DNA of 64,000 bases from CAVWXT01 sp963759115 (GTDB taxonomy: Bacteria > Planctomycetota > Planctomycetia > Pirellulales > Thermoguttaceae): the NCBI GenBank assembly GCA_963759115.1, contig CAVWXT010000001.1, forward strand, positions 1 through 64,000, in the 5' to 3' direction. How positions within the stretch are numbered: the stretch's first letter is position 1; each line of letters opens with the position of its first letter. Under the pieces are notes generated by a model. That model was not told the DNA's origin and made no database searches. It saw only the letters and a list, made by a program, of their open reading frames with translations. Positions 49,974 to 60,039 of the stretch are shown piece after piece. A program made the translations under genes and the position numbers.

Positions 49974-51194
49974 ATGTATCGGAGACTGCGGGGGACGATG
50001 GCGTGGATCCTGATCGTGAGCATGACGTGCTCTCCGTCGCTGGTCTATGCCCAGGCGCCGGCGGCCGCGAAACAAGCGCCGGCCGGAGAAGCGGCGAAGA
50101 TCGATCTCAGCTACGTGACGCCGGAGAGTTGTGCGGCCGTGGTGGTCTTTCCGCGGCGGGTGCTCACCGCGCCGCACCTGGAGATGCTGCCCGTCGAGGT
50201 GATCACGGCGGCCGGCATGAAGGAACTGGGCATCGATCCCATGCAAATTGAGCAGCTCGCGGCGATTGTCGAGCCGCCGGTGGGCGGGCCGCCGGGCGGG
50301 GTGGTCGTGGTTCACCTAGCCGGCCCGCTGGCCGAGGGTAAGATTCTCGGGCAACTGTGGGATCGCACCACGGAAGACAAGTTGGACGGCAAGACCTATC
50401 GCAAGGCCGCCAGCCCGATGGAGCCGAGTATCTATCGCCCGGATGACAAAACGCTATTGGTGGGCACCGACGATCTGCTGCGCAAGGTGGTGGCGAACCA
50501 CGCCAGCCCCAAGGAAGGCAAGATGACGGCCGTGTTGGGCCGGATGACCGAACCGCCCGACGCGATGGCGGTCTTGCTGGTCGAGCCGATCCGTCCCTTG
50601 TGGGCCATGTCGATGGCCGTGATGCCCGTGCCGCCGCAGTTCGAGGACGTGAAGAAGCTCCCCGACCTGCTCGCGTCGGTCGGCGCCAAGGCGAACGTTA
50701 CGGGCGACTTCGGCGCGTCGCTTTCGTTGAAGGCCAACGACGAAGCGGCCGCGCAGCAGATCGAGCAGATCATCGACAAGATGATGGCAATGGGCCGCGC
50801 GCAGATGCTGGCCGAGGCCGCCAGGATGGCCGACAGCAGCGACCCCGTGCAACAGGCGATGGCCAAGTATCAGCAGCGGATGAGCGAACGGATGATGCAG
50901 GCGTTGCGCCCGGTCCGCAACGGGGCGACTTTGACGCTATCCACCGCAAACGCGAAGAATCCGCAGATGGCTGCCTTGATCGCTCTCAGTATGGTGGGCT
51001 TTCTAGGTATGCCGATTGCGATGCAGGGGATGGGCTCACCTGGAACCTTACAAGGCCCGGTAAGAGTCGAAACCCAGGCAGGGGCAAGGGTGAAAATAGC
51101 GCCGAGTAGCCAGACGCCGCCAGACCCGAAGGAGATGGGCAGCCCCGCCAAGCCGAGTCAACCGCCGAGCAAACCCGCGAAGCCGAGCAAATGA
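49974..51194 (+). CDS. Secreted protein, paralogue of the IS-interrupted gene
   Basis: 406 residues, intact. Signal peptide (AWILIVSMTCSPSLVYAQ), then the same domain as the upstream gene (LSYVTPESCAAVVVFPRRVL; YRPDDKTLLVGTDDLLRKVV) with near-identical nucleotides, including the upstream leader (ACCCTTTTCC plus AAGCGAGGTG). After NPQMAALIAL the two diverge: this copy ends in a Pro/Lys/Ser-rich tail (SPAKPSQPPSKPAKPSK) with no DUF1559 domain. The two are a tandem duplication in which the C-termini differ. The function of the shared domain is unknown to me. Confidence 0.75.
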   Translation: MYRRLRGTMAWILIVSMTCSPSLVYAQAPAAAKQAPAGEAAKIDLSYVTPESCAAVVVFPRRVLTAPHLEMLPVEVITAAGMKELGIDPMQIEQLAAIVEPPVGGPPGGVVVVHLAGPLAEGKILGQLWDRTTEDKLDGKTYRKAASPMEPSIYRPDDKTLLVGTDDLLRKVVANHASPKEGKMTAVLGRMTEPPDAMAVLLVEPIRPLWAMSMAVMPVPPQFEDVKKLPDLLASVGAKANVTGDFGASLSLKANDEAAAQQIEQIIDKMMAMGRAQMLAEAARMADSSDPVQQAMAKYQQRMSERMMQALRPVRNGATLTLSTANAKNPQMAALIALSMVGFLGMPIAMQGMGSPGTLQGPVRVETQAGARVKIAPSSQTPPDPKEMGSPAKPSQPPSKPAKPSK

Positions 51195-51303
51195 ACGCCA
51201 GGTGCAGCGGCTGGGTAGTGTGCGTGCAACGCACCGTCACGGTTTGGGGCCGGGTAGTGCGCACCCGACGACGTAGTAGCGTTGCGGCGATCCTCGGTGC
51301 GCT

Positions 51304-51534
51304 TCATGCGCCCGACGAGTCGCCCGAGGGCGCCGTTTCGAGTTCCTCAACCCGCACGACGTGGATCAGCGCGAGATGTTCGAGGTGATCGGCGGTGCCG
51401 TTGCGGCCACCGACGCCGATGACCAGGCGGGAACGGAGGACAATCACCTGATCGGGGTGACGAATATCGTAGGTTCGGACGTCGGTGGTGAAAATCCGGT
51501 AGGGCGCGAAGGGCCGCTTACGGGTGAATTCCAA
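51304..51534 (-). CDS. Small conserved hypothetical protein
   Basis: 76 residues. The pattern EFTRKRPFAPYRIFTTDVRT followed by YDIRHPDQVIVL and LALIHVVRVEEL resembles a short protein family I have seen in planctomycetes (a LLxxxPFxPFRI start, D-x-R-HPE in the middle). A TTG at 51534 is used as start because no ATG or GTG fits, so the N-terminus may be missing or affected by a base error. It lies 13 bp after the SurA-like gene and is probably cotranscribed. Confidence 0.5.
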   Translation of the reverse strand: MEFTRKRPFAPYRIFTTDVRTYDIRHPDQVIVLRSRLVIGVGGRNGTADHLEHLALIHVVRVEELETAPSGDSSGA

Positions 51535-51547
51535 GAGAACGAAGCGA

Positions 51548-54029
51548 CTACTCCTCCTCCTCGCGCTCGCGCGGCCCGGACTCGGCGGCCTGGCCGGTCT
51601 TGTGCTCGGGGGTCCACTCGAAGCCGGCCGACGTCTTGATCTCCTGGAGCCACGCCTGAACGATCTTTTGGCGGTCTGCTTCGGCGGCGGGGGCATACTT
51701 GCTGAAGTCGTCCTTCTCGAACCCCTTCCAGAGGTCGTCGAGCGACGGCAAAAACTCGACGAGGCGGATCACGTAGGCCACGGTCTGCGGGGCATTCATG
51801 GCCACGCCGGCCTGGCCCGGTTCGAGACCGAACACGGTCTTCATAAACTCCTCGCCGGCCATGTCCACGCCTATCACGTTGCTGATGCGTGCGGCATTGG
51901 GGGCCGATCCCAACGGCACGTTACCGAAGGTGATCCAGCTAAACGGCAGCGGCGTCACCACCGCCAGGTCCGGGTGCTCGGCCAGCGCCTGCTTGAGCGA
52001 TTCCTTGTCCTTGCTGGCGCCGGCCGCCAGGTCCTTGGCCGCCGCCAGGGCCGGTTCGCGGGCCTTGATCAGCTTCCACGACCGCAGCACTTCCTTCTCC
52101 ACTCCCTCGTCGTCGAACTTGGGAATGCGCTCCTTGATGTCCTCCGTCTTCCAGAACAGGAACTCGCCCCGGAAATCCTCGGATCTCTCCGGGCTGAACT
52201 TGCCGAGCGTCGAATACGCGTACTGCCACACGGGAACCTGACGGCCCACCATCGAGGCGCCGATCTCCGACTCTCGCATCTGCCACTGCGAAACGAGCTC
52301 GGTTCGCCCGGCGGTAAGGCCCTTCTCCTTGGCCAGCTTCTCAAAGTCGGGCCTCGGTGGGGGCGTAAGTGCCGCCTTGCTCTCCTTGGTCTCGCCCGCT
52401 TTCCCCTGCCGGCGAATCCGCTCGGCGTCGTATTTCTGCCATTTTCCGCGGTACAGGTCCATTTGTTCGCGGAGGCCCTTGAACGTCGCCTCAATTTTCT
52501 CGTAGGCAACTTGTCGGCGGATACGGCTCTTCAAGGTATCCGACAGGCCGGCCTTGGGCTCCGCCGGCTTCTCGGGCGTGGCGGCCGGCGCCGGCGCGGC
52601 CTTGTCGGCGGGCGTTGCTTCCTTGGCCGCCGGCTGAGGCGGCTCGGCCGCTTTTGCCTCGTCCTTGGCGGATTCAGCCGGTTTGGCCGCGGGTTGTTGC
52701 GCTGCGGCCGGCGCCGCCGGCTGCTCGGCAGGCTTCTCTTCCTTGGCGACCGGCTCCGGCCCTTTCATCGCCTCGGCGTCTTTGGCCTTCGCTTCGTCCT
52801 TGGCCGGTTCGTCCTGCATCCAGGCGGCCAGCACAAAGGGCGACGTTCGGCCCACCGCCGACGTATCCTTGGAGTCCTTTGCGGGTTCTTTTTCCTTCTC
52901 CGACTTCTCCGGTTCCTTCGCGGGTTCCTTCGCCTTTTCGCCGGCGGCATCCGGTTCCTTCGGGGCCTCCTTGGCCTTCTCGTCAATCGGTTTCTTTTCG
53001 CCTTCGGTGGCCGGTTTCTCGTCGGCCGGCTTGTTGGCCGCCGGTTTCTCGTCGACCGGCTTTTCGGTACCAGGCTTTTCCGCGCTAGGCTTCTGCGGCG
53101 TAGGCTTCTCCGCGCTCGGCGTCTCGGTGGCCGGTTTCGTCGCGGCCGGGCCCTTCTCAAGCTGATCGTAAACTTCCTTGTTCTTCTCGTAGTGCTCTTT
53201 GATCTCTTCCTCAGTTACCATTTCGGGCGAGGCAAACTTTTCCATGTCGGCCCGGAAGTATTCCAGGGCGATCCTCTGCGGCTCGCGGAAGCCGGGCTCC
53301 GGCGAGTCGGGCAGGGGATATTGCTCCTTGTACTTCTCGAAGAAGGCCTTCAACTCCGCGTCGGTCGGCTGCGGAACGGCCTTGCTGTCGATGTAGTTGG
53401 CCACGGCCACGGGCGCGGCCTCGATCTTTGCCATTCGATTCACCCGCAAGAAGTAGTGCCAGCGTTGGGCGGGAGTTAGGGCTTCCAGGCTGCCCTCGAA
53501 GGAGCGCTCCAGTTGCAGTGCCGCCAATTCGTCGCGCATGGCATTGAAGAACCCAAGGTCGGAGAACCCCGAGCGCTTGAAGGCCTTCTGGAAATCGGCC
53601 CGAGTGACTGCGCTCTTGCGTCAAGTCGGTGAGGACTTTGTTGATCGCGGGATCGCTGATGACCATGCCCATCTGCTCGGCGCGCTGCGCTAGCAACCAG
53701 GTGTTGACCACCGACTCCTCGGAAGGCGGCCCAATCCGCGTTCGGTAGGCGATCCATTGCTGGGCCATGCTCGGGTTGATGCCGGCCATCTGCACCGCGT
53801 CGGTCAGCACGGCGAGGACCCTCCGGCGTTGCTGTTCCAGGTGCTGTAGATCGCTGGCCTTCAAATTGCCGAATTTCGAGGTCTTCACGACAACCGGGTT
53901 TTCGACGGTGCGGCCGCCCATGCCTTGCATAATGATGGGCAAGAACACGAAGCCGCCCATCGCCAAGAGGGTCAGCACGGCAAGCATCGTCTTTTTGTTC
54001 TTGCGGAAGATGGAAAACGGGCTGGCCAT
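51548..54029 (-). CDS. SurA/PpiD-like periplasmic protein with long KP/EA-rich insert (one frame break)
   Basis: About 827 residues. N-terminal membrane anchor (MLAVLTLLAMGGFVFLPIIM) followed by a SurA_N-like chaperone helix region (VVNTWLLAQRAEQMGMVISD). A break near 53620 lies between LTQER and AVTRADFQKAF. Next come helices (YFRADMEKFASPEMVTEEEI), then a disordered insert of roughly 180 residues of repeats such as KPAEKPADEKPAT and PAKEATPADKAAPA (about 52550-53150), then a further helical and parvulin-like part (LAEHPDLAVVTPLPFSW). A peptidyl-prolyl isomerase fold is likely, but the active-site residues could not be placed. Start ATG 54029, divergent from topA. Confidence 0.65.
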
Positions 54030-54286
54030 CGGGAAGAATCCTTCTGTAGAGGGGGAGCGTCCGTCTTGGGGCGACGAACTCGGCTTGACAAGCCCACCCC
54101 CGCGGGAGTATTCGTGTCGCAAGTCCTGCGTGGAGGCAGGAATCCGGCTTTCCTCTCGACTGCGGTGTCGCGGTCGTAATCCCGCAATTCTAAATGGGTT
54201 GGGCGCAAATGCAATGCCAATTCGCGGTTGTACGGATCGCGGCCGGTGCTACAATTTCTAAGTTTCCCTAGATTCCCAGAAATAAC

Positions 54287-56962
54287 ATGTCTAAGAAATC
54301 CAGCACCAACGCCGGAACCTCCCTGGTGATTGTCGAGTCGCCGGCCAAGGCGCGAACCATCAGCAAGTTTCTGGGCCGCGACTATGTCATCGAGGCCAGC
54401 ATCGGCCACATCCGCGATCTGCCCCAGGGGGCTAAAGAAATCCCCGAGCAGTACAAGAAAGAAGAATGGGCCTATCTCGGGGTCAACGTCAATCACGATT
54501 TTGAGCCCGTATACGTCATTTCTCACGACAAGACCCAGCAGGTTCGCAAGCTCAAGAGTCTGTTGAAGGAGGCCAAGGACCTCTATCTGGCGACGGACGA
54601 AGACCGCGAGGGAGAGGCCATTAGCTGGCACCTTTGCGAGGTATTGCAGCCGAAGGTGCCCGTGCGACGGCTGGTGTTCCACGAAATCACCAAGGAGGCG
54701 ATCCGCGACGCGCTGAAGAACCCGCGCAACATCGACGACGACCTGGTCCGGGCGCAAGAGGTCCGCCGGATCGTCGACCGTCTTTACGGCTACGACGTTT
54801 CCCCCCTGCTATGGCGGAAGATCCGCCCGCGGCTCTCGGCGGGCCGGGTGCAGAGCGTGGCGGTGCGGCTGATCGTCGAGCGCGAGCGGCAGCGGATGGC
54901 CTTCACGTCGGCCACGTATTGGGACTTGCTGGGCACCTTTGCCACCAGCAGCGACGAGTCGTTTGCCGCCGAGTTGGTCTCGGTCGACGGCCGACATATC
55001 CCTTCCGGCCGCGATTTCGACCCGGCCACGGGGAAATTGAAGGACGCCGGCTTGTTGCTGTTGGACGAACGTCAGGCCGGAGAGTTGCTTACGCGGCTCC
55101 GCAGCGCCTCGTGCCGGGTGGTGAACCTCGAAGACAAACCGTACACCACGCGACCCTATCCCCCCTTCACTACGAGCACGCTGCAACAAGAGGCGAACCG
55201 CAAGTACGGTTTCACCGCGCGGCACACCATGCAGGTGGCCCAGACGCTGTACGAGACCGGCCACATCACCTACATGCGAACCGATTCCACGACCTTGGCG
55301 GCGGTGGCAATCGAGGCCGCCCGGCAACTGGTCGCATCGCAGTACGGCAAGGAATATCTGCCGGCCGCGCCGCGGGTCTATCAGACCAAGGTGAAGAACG
55401 CCCAGGAGGCCCACGAAGCGATTCGGCCCGCCGGGCACCCCTTCGATTTCCCCGAGGCGCTCCGCGGCCGGCTCAGCCCCGACGAGTTCAAGCTCTACGA
55501 CATGATCTGGAAGCGCACGATCGCCAGCCAGATGACCGACGCCCGCGGCCACCGCGTCACGATCACGATCGACGCGGGCGGCGCGGTCTTCGAGGCCACC
55601 GGCAAGACGATCGAGTTTCCCGGCTATTTGCGGGCCTACGTCGAAGGGGCCGACGATCCGGAGTCGGATCTGGCCGACCGGGAAGCGGTGTTGCCGGCGG
55701 TATCCGTGGGCGAGTCGCTGCGGTGCGAGTCGCTGACGCCCAAGAGCCACATCACCCAACCGCCCAACCGTTACAGCGAGGCGGCGCTCACCCGCGCGCT
55801 GGAGGAGATGGGCATCGGCCGGCCGAGCACCTACGCCTCGATCATCGACACGATTCTCGCCCGCGACTACGTCTTCAAACTCAAGCGCGGCAACGTGCTG
55901 GTGCCCACCTGGACGGCCTTTGCCGTATCGCAATTGCTCGCCGAGCACCTGCCCGAACTGGTCGACTACCAGTTCACGGCGGAGATGGAGGACGAACTCG
56001 ACGCCATCAGCCGCGGCGAGATGAACCACGTGGACTACCTGCGGACGTTCTACTTCGGCAACGAACACCCGGGACTGAAGCAGTTGTTGAAAGACAAGGT
56101 AGAGGAGATCGACGCCCGCGACGTGTGTCGAATCTCCGTCGGCAAGCCCCAGGGAAACGGAGAGCAGGCGGAAGAGATTTTCGTCCGCGTGGGCCGCTAC
56201 GGGCCATTCCTGGAGCAGGCCGGACGGCGCGCCAGCCTGCCCGACAAACTTCCCCCGGACGAACTCACCCTCGAAAGCGCGCTGGGCATGCTCGACAAGG
56301 CCGCCCAAGGCGACGAGCCGCTGGGCATCTGCCCCGACACGCACAAGCCCGTGTTCGTCAAGATCGGCCGTTTCGGACCCTACGTGCAACGCGGCAGCGG
56401 CGCCGACGAGGAGAAGCCGCAAAATGCCTCGCTCCTCAAGGGCATGGAGCCGGAACAGGTCGATCTGGAGACGGCGATCAAGCTGCTATCATTGCCGCGC
56501 ACGTTGGGCGACCACCCGCAAACCGGCGAGCCGGTCGTGGCCCACAACGGGCGTTTCGGCCCCTACGTGAAGTGCGGCGCGGAAACGCGTTCGCTGCCGG
56601 AGGGCCTCTCGCCGTTGGACGTCAACCTGGAGCAAGCGCTGGAACTGCTCGCGCAGCCCAAGGCCCGGCGCGGCGCCGCCAGCAAGCAACCGCTCAAGGT
56701 CTTTGAGGCCTCGCCGGTCACCAGCCAGCCGGTGCGGCTGATGCCGGGCCGCTATGGGCCGTACGTCAGCGACGGAGTCACCAACGCCTCGCTTCCGCGC
56801 GGCGCCACGCCCGAGGACGTGACGCTCGAATACGCCTTGAACCTGTTGAAAGAGCGTGCCGCCGCCGGTCCCGCCAAGAAGCGACCGCCCATCAGGAGAG
56901 CCGCCGCGAAATCTCGCAAGAAGCCCGCGGCCAAGGGCGGAAAACGCAAGACGAAAAAGTGA
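54287..56962 (+). CDS. topA: DNA topoisomerase I (type IA)
   Basis: 891 residues, intact. Relaxes negative supercoils through a 5'-phosphotyrosine intermediate. Toprim domain: SLVIVESPAKARTISKFLG (Glu) and YLATDEDREGEAISWHL (DxDxE). Active-site Tyr in GHITYMRTDST (about residue 329). Central gate domain: RRIVDRLYGYDVSPLLWRKI, SAGRVQSVAVRLI. The C-terminus has four repeats of the form GRFGPYV (VGRYGPF, IGRFGPYVQ, NGRFGPYVK, PGRYGPYVS), the cysteine-free type seen in many non-proteobacterial enzymes, and a Lys/Arg-rich tail (KKRPPIRRAAAKSRKK). No zinc finger motifs. It starts 257 bp from the divergent SurA-like gene. Confidence 0.97.
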   Translation: MSKKSSTNAGTSLVIVESPAKARTISKFLGRDYVIEASIGHIRDLPQGAKEIPEQYKKEEWAYLGVNVNHDFEPVYVISHDKTQQVRKLKSLLKEAKDLYLATDEDREGEAISWHLCEVLQPKVPVRRLVFHEITKEAIRDALKNPRNIDDDLVRAQEVRRIVDRLYGYDVSPLLWRKIRPRLSAGRVQSVAVRLIVERERQRMAFTSATYWDLLGTFATSSDESFAAELVSVDGRHIPSGRDFDPATGKLKDAGLLLLDERQAGELLTRLRSASCRVVNLEDKPYTTRPYPPFTTSTLQQEANRKYGFTARHTMQVAQTLYETGHITYMRTDSTTLAAVAIEAARQLVASQYGKEYLPAAPRVYQTKVKNAQEAHEAIRPAGHPFDFPEALRGRLSPDEFKLYDMIWKRTIASQMTDARGHRVTITIDAGGAVFEATGKTIEFPGYLRAYVEGADDPESDLADREAVLPAVSVGESLRCESLTPKSHITQPPNRYSEAALTRALEEMGIGRPSTYASIIDTILARDYVFKLKRGNVLVPTWTAFAVSQLLAEHLPELVDYQFTAEMEDELDAISRGEMNHVDYLRTFYFGNEHPGLKQLLKDKVEEIDARDVCRISVGKPQGNGEQAEEIFVRVGRYGPFLEQAGRRASLPDKLPPDELTLESALGMLDKAAQGDEPLGICPDTHKPVFVKIGRFGPYVQRGSGADEEKPQNASLLKGMEPEQVDLETAIKLLSLPRTLGDHPQTGEPVVAHNGRFGPYVKCGAETRSLPEGLSPLDVNLEQALELLAQPKARRGAASKQPLKVFEASPVTSQPVRLMPGRYGPYVSDGVTNASLPRGATPEDVTLEYALNLLKERAAAGPAKKRPPIRRAAAKSRKKPAAKGGKRKTKK

Positions 56963-57105
56963 CGATAGGCCGCGGCCGCAATCGCGGAACGGCAAGCGGT
57001 TCTGCGTCGCTCTAAGGGCTTGCGGCCAGTTGGTCGCCCAGTCTCGCCGGGCGGTGATGACGGATCGTCCCGGCGCACTCGTCTTGCCAGAGGCCGCCTA
57101 CCACT

Positions 57106-57171
57106 TTGCCGGAAACCACCAACGGCAAGATCAAGCGAATCGAGCTGCGTCAGCGGGCGGCAGCCGCGGGG
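57106..57171 (+). pseudogene. C-terminal remnant of an AMP-forming acyl-CoA synthetase
   Basis: The frame reads LPETTNGKIKRIELRQRAAA, which matches the LPKTxxGKIxRxELR end of acyl-CoA/acetyl-CoA synthetases, where the Lys is catalytic. The rest of the gene is absent; upstream the frame has stops. It lies in the 433-bp gap between topA and the ORF6N gene. Confidence 0.4.
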
Positions 57172-57358
57172 TTTCGCGGGGCGGGAACGTCGCCGAGGAT
57201 CCACTCCCGCGCCCTTGAATCGGACCCCTGCCCCTTTGAGAGAGGTTAGGGTGAGGGTGATTGGCAGATATCGTCTGACCGGTTCTGGGCTCAGCATACA
57301 CAAATGGGATTACATATCCGGCCCCGGAACCTTCTCCGGTGCTCCTTTGCAGGACCAC

Positions 57359-57387
57359 TTGCCCCCCGTGACAACGACCGCTATAAG
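57359..57387 (+). promoter_or_regulatory. Sigma-70-type promoter placed for leaderless start
   Basis: TTGCCC and TATAAG are 17 bp apart. The ATG at 57396 lies only 8 bp after the -10, so transcription would begin at or within a few bases of the start codon. Confidence 0.45.
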
Positions 57388-57395
57388 CATGAATT

Positions 57396-57929
57396 ATGGT
57401 GAAGAAGTGTGCGAATTCCCTGGTTCCCGTCGAGCGAATCGAGCGGGCTATTCTGCTCATCCGGGGGCACAAGGTCATGCTCGACCGCGACCTTGCCGAA
57501 CTGTTCGGCGTGAAGGCGATTGCGCTCCGCCAGCAGGTCAGCCGCAACGAAGCCCGCTTTCCCCCGGACTTCATGTTTCGACTGAGCCCGGAGGAGGCCG
57601 AAGCCTTGGTATCACAAAATGTGATACCTTCCAGGCGCAGCCTGGGTGGCTCGCTTCCCTATGCCTTCACCCAGGAGGGTGTGGCCATGCTCTCCAGCGT
57701 GCTCCGCAGCGAGCGTGCCGTGCTCGTGAACATCCAGATCATGCGGACTTTCGTGCGCCTGCGCGAGATGCTTGCCTCCAACGTGGAATTGGCTCGGCGA
57801 CTGGATGAACTGGAGACGAAGTACGATGCACAGTTCCGTGTGGTCTTTGATGCCATTCGCCAACTCATGGCACCACCCGCCCCCCGATCCCAGCGGCGCA
57901 TCGGCTTCCACACGAGCGAGAAAGAATAA
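57396..57929 (+). CDS. ORF6N-domain protein
   Basis: 177 residues. The ORF6N domain fills the N-terminal half (PVERIERAILLIRGHKVMLD RDLAELFGV, ARFPPDFMFRLSPEEAEALV, AFTQEGVAMLSSVLRS); it is a DNA-binding domain common in phages and also on bacterial chromosomes. A coiled coil follows (LASNVELARRLDELETKYDA) and a basic tail. No phage genes are nearby. The domain begins within about ten residues of the ATG, so no earlier start is needed. A promoter is placed so close that the mRNA may be leaderless. Confidence 0.85.
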   Translation: MVKKCANSLVPVERIERAILLIRGHKVMLDRDLAELFGVKAIALRQQVSRNEARFPPDFMFRLSPEEAEALVSQNVIPSRRSLGGSLPYAFTQEGVAMLSSVLRSERAVLVNIQIMRTFVRLREMLASNVELARRLDELETKYDAQFRVVFDAIRQLMAPPAPRSQRRIGFHTSEKE

Positions 57930-58190
57930 GCCAAGTGCGTCGGGCCAGCATGGAGTGGCTTTGGGAAATGGAACAAACCTCGGCCACGCCCGTCGTTCCT
58001 CCTGGCGTGCCACCCAACCGCGACAGCGTTTTGCATCGGATGCCTTCCTGGAAGCTGTCGATCCGACGGCCGCCGGGGCGTGAGAAGCACGTGCGCTCTC
58101 AGAGGACGCGGGGGAGCGGCCCGCTGCTGCTGGGACAAGGCGATCTTAATCCCACTTGTTTCGCGTGGCCACAACGGCCACAATGGAGTC

Positions 58191-58451
58191 ATGAGCGCCG
58201 AACCTTCGAGTCTGGCAGATTGGACACCCGAGCAGATTGCTCTGGGTCGCCGCTGGGTGCAGGCCTGGCAGGCAGCGGGCCCTGAGTTGGAACGGCTGCG
58301 GCGGGAGGAATTGCGACGGCTGGATCCCCAGCGTGCCATCGCGCTTCTGTGCGGTGTGGCCGACTACACGATTGCCCCCCGGGCGCCGCGGCCGACTTCC
58401 GGATTGGTCGAACAGCAACAATGGTTCAAGAAAGCCGCCGGCCGTGATTGA
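58191..58451 (+). CDS. Small conserved hypothetical protein
   Basis: 86 residues, soluble and rich in Arg/Glu. The pattern WTPEQIALGRRWVQAWQAAG, LRRLDPQRAIALLCGVADYT, PTSGLVEQQQWFKKAA resembles a small family I have seen in planctomycetes, function unknown; many members lie beside PIN-type toxin genes. Just downstream, 58441-58552 reads VIEVIRAAANSS and, in another frame, LKEAPEIMDELERRRADFER, possibly the broken second member of such a pair. ATG 58191 chosen because it opens the conserved part; no clear ribosome binding site. Confidence 0.5.
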   Translation: MSAEPSSLADWTPEQIALGRRWVQAWQAAGPELERLRREELRRLDPQRAIALLCGVADYTIAPRAPRPTSGLVEQQQWFKKAAGRD

Positions 58452-58592
58452 GGTCATCCGGGCTGCCGCCAACTCCAGCCTCTGGCTGAACTCAAGGAGG
58501 CCCCGGAAATCATGGACGAACTCGAACGGCGGCGAGCCGACTTCGAGCGATAAGCCGCGGCCGGCCGGGATGGTCCCTTCTGCCCTTCCATC

Positions 58593-59882
58593 CTACGCCG
58601 GGTTGGGCAGCTCGTAGCCCGCACGGCGCGGACGGCTCACGTACCGGTTGGCCTCGGCGTCGTCCACGAAAAGCTCCTTGACCGGGTCCCATTGCAGACG
58701 CCGGCCGGCCAATCGGGTGATGTTCGCCAGATGGCACATGCTGATCGACCGGTGGCCGGTCTCCACGTCGGAGGCCGGCTGCTTGCGCGTCCGCACGCAA
58801 TCCAGCCAGTTTTGCAGGTGCCAGCGGGCTTGCCACAGGGCCGTCTGGTCGCTCCACTTCCGCTCCTCTTCCACCGCGTCGACCTTCTTGAGCAACTCCA
58901 CGGCGATCTCTTTGGGGTTCGACGCGAACCTGTTGCGGTTGATTTCCAGCTTGCCCTGCTCGCACACGAAGACGGCGCCGCCTTGCGGGCCGCGGTCCAA
59001 CACAAAACGAATCGGCACGCCGTTGGCGCAGCGCATTTCGACCCGGCCGTTCGGCCCCGGCGTGAGCGGCCACATCTCGACCGGTCCGGTCTGGTCCATG
59101 CCCAACGCCCACTGAATCTGATCGACGCCGTGCGCACCCCAGTTGGTCATTTCGCCGCCGGAGAAGTCGCGCCACTGCCCCCATTGGAACCACTCCTCGT
59201 GGAACGGCCGCCGGGCCGCCTGGTTCAACCAGACGTCCCAATCCAGCCCCTGCGGCGTCTGCGCCTCGGGAAACGGCGTGGCTGGCGATTCCCGCGGGCC
59301 GGTGTAGTTCCGCGCCTGCACCTCGCGAACCTTGCCCAGTCCGCCGCTACGCACCAGCTCGCAGGCGATGCGGTTCATGGTCATCGATCGCTGCTGCGTG
59401 CCGACCTGGAAAATGCGGTTGTGCCGCCGCACGGCGTCCACCAGCACGCGCCCTTCGTGAATATACAGGGTCAAGGGTTTTTCGGCGTAGATGTCCTTGC
59501 CGGCCTGGCAGGCATGGATGCAGGGCAGTACCCGCTGGAACTCGCTGGTGCCGACGATCACCGCATCGACGTCTTTGCGTTCCAGAAGCTGCTGGTGGTG
59601 CTGATATATCGGCCAGGCGCTCTGCTTCTCTTCTCGAAAGGCCGAGGCCCGCGGCAGATTGCAGTCGGACAGGGCAACAATCTGAGCGTCGTCCGGCAGT
59701 TGGTCCAACAGGAGCAGGCTGCGATTGCCGACGCCGATCACGCCGACGGCGACCCGCCCGTTCGCGCCCGGTTTGCCGTCGGCCGCCAACACGCTGGAAG
59801 GGACGAAGTACGGGGCCGCCATCGCGCCCGCCGCGCCTGCGGCGCCCAGTCTCAACAGTTGCCGCCGTGATAGCGTGTTCAT
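58593..59882 (-). CDS. Gfo/Idh/MocA oxidoreductase, Tat-exported
   Basis: 429 residues, intact. The N-terminus MNTLSRRQLLRLGAAGAAGA is a twin-arginine signal (SRRQLLR), so the folded, cofactor-bound enzyme is exported. The NAD(P)-binding motif GVIGVGNRS is near residue 47. The family motif EKPL (AGKDIYAEKPLTLYIHEG) has the catalytic Lys. The C-terminal half has the usual beta sheet, with the segment GGEMTNWGAHGVDQIQWALG. Tat-exported members are typical of planctomycetes and are thought to act on sugars of complex glycans; the substrate is unknown. It stands alone here. Confidence 0.9.
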   Translation of the reverse strand: MNTLSRRQLLRLGAAGAAGAMAAPYFVPSSVLAADGKPGANGRVAVGVIGVGNRSLLLLDQLPDDAQIVALSDCNLPRASAFREEKQSAWPIYQHHQQLLERKDVDAVIVGTSEFQRVLPCIHACQAGKDIYAEKPLTLYIHEGRVLVDAVRRHNRIFQVGTQQRSMTMNRIACELVRSGGLGKVREVQARNYTGPRESPATPFPEAQTPQGLDWDVWLNQAARRPFHEEWFQWGQWRDFSGGEMTNWGAHGVDQIQWALGMDQTGPVEMWPLTPGPNGRVEMRCANGVPIRFVLDRGPQGGAVFVCEQGKLEINRNRFASNPKEIAVELLKKVDAVEEERKWSDQTALWQARWHLQNWLDCVRTRKQPASDVETGHRSISMCHLANITRLAGRRLQWDPVKELFVDDAEANRYVSRPRRAGYELPNPA

Positions 59883-60039
59883 CGAACGAATCTCCTGGGG
59901 AAGCCGGGAAGCTGTAGGGAGGATACCGAAGACGCTATTCTAAACCAACGCGGGCGGTTGCGACAATCCTTGGGCCACCCGTTTTGCTCGGGCGGGAGGC
60001 AGCGGCCGGGTGGGGAACAATCTCAGCCCGTTTCGTCAG

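Noticed and set aside
57180..57260. Pyrimidine/purine-rich stretch with TTAGGGTGAGGGTGA as a possible origin or telomere-like motif
   Set aside because: Only two units, no DnaA boxes or AT-rich region; more like a degenerate dispersed repeat.
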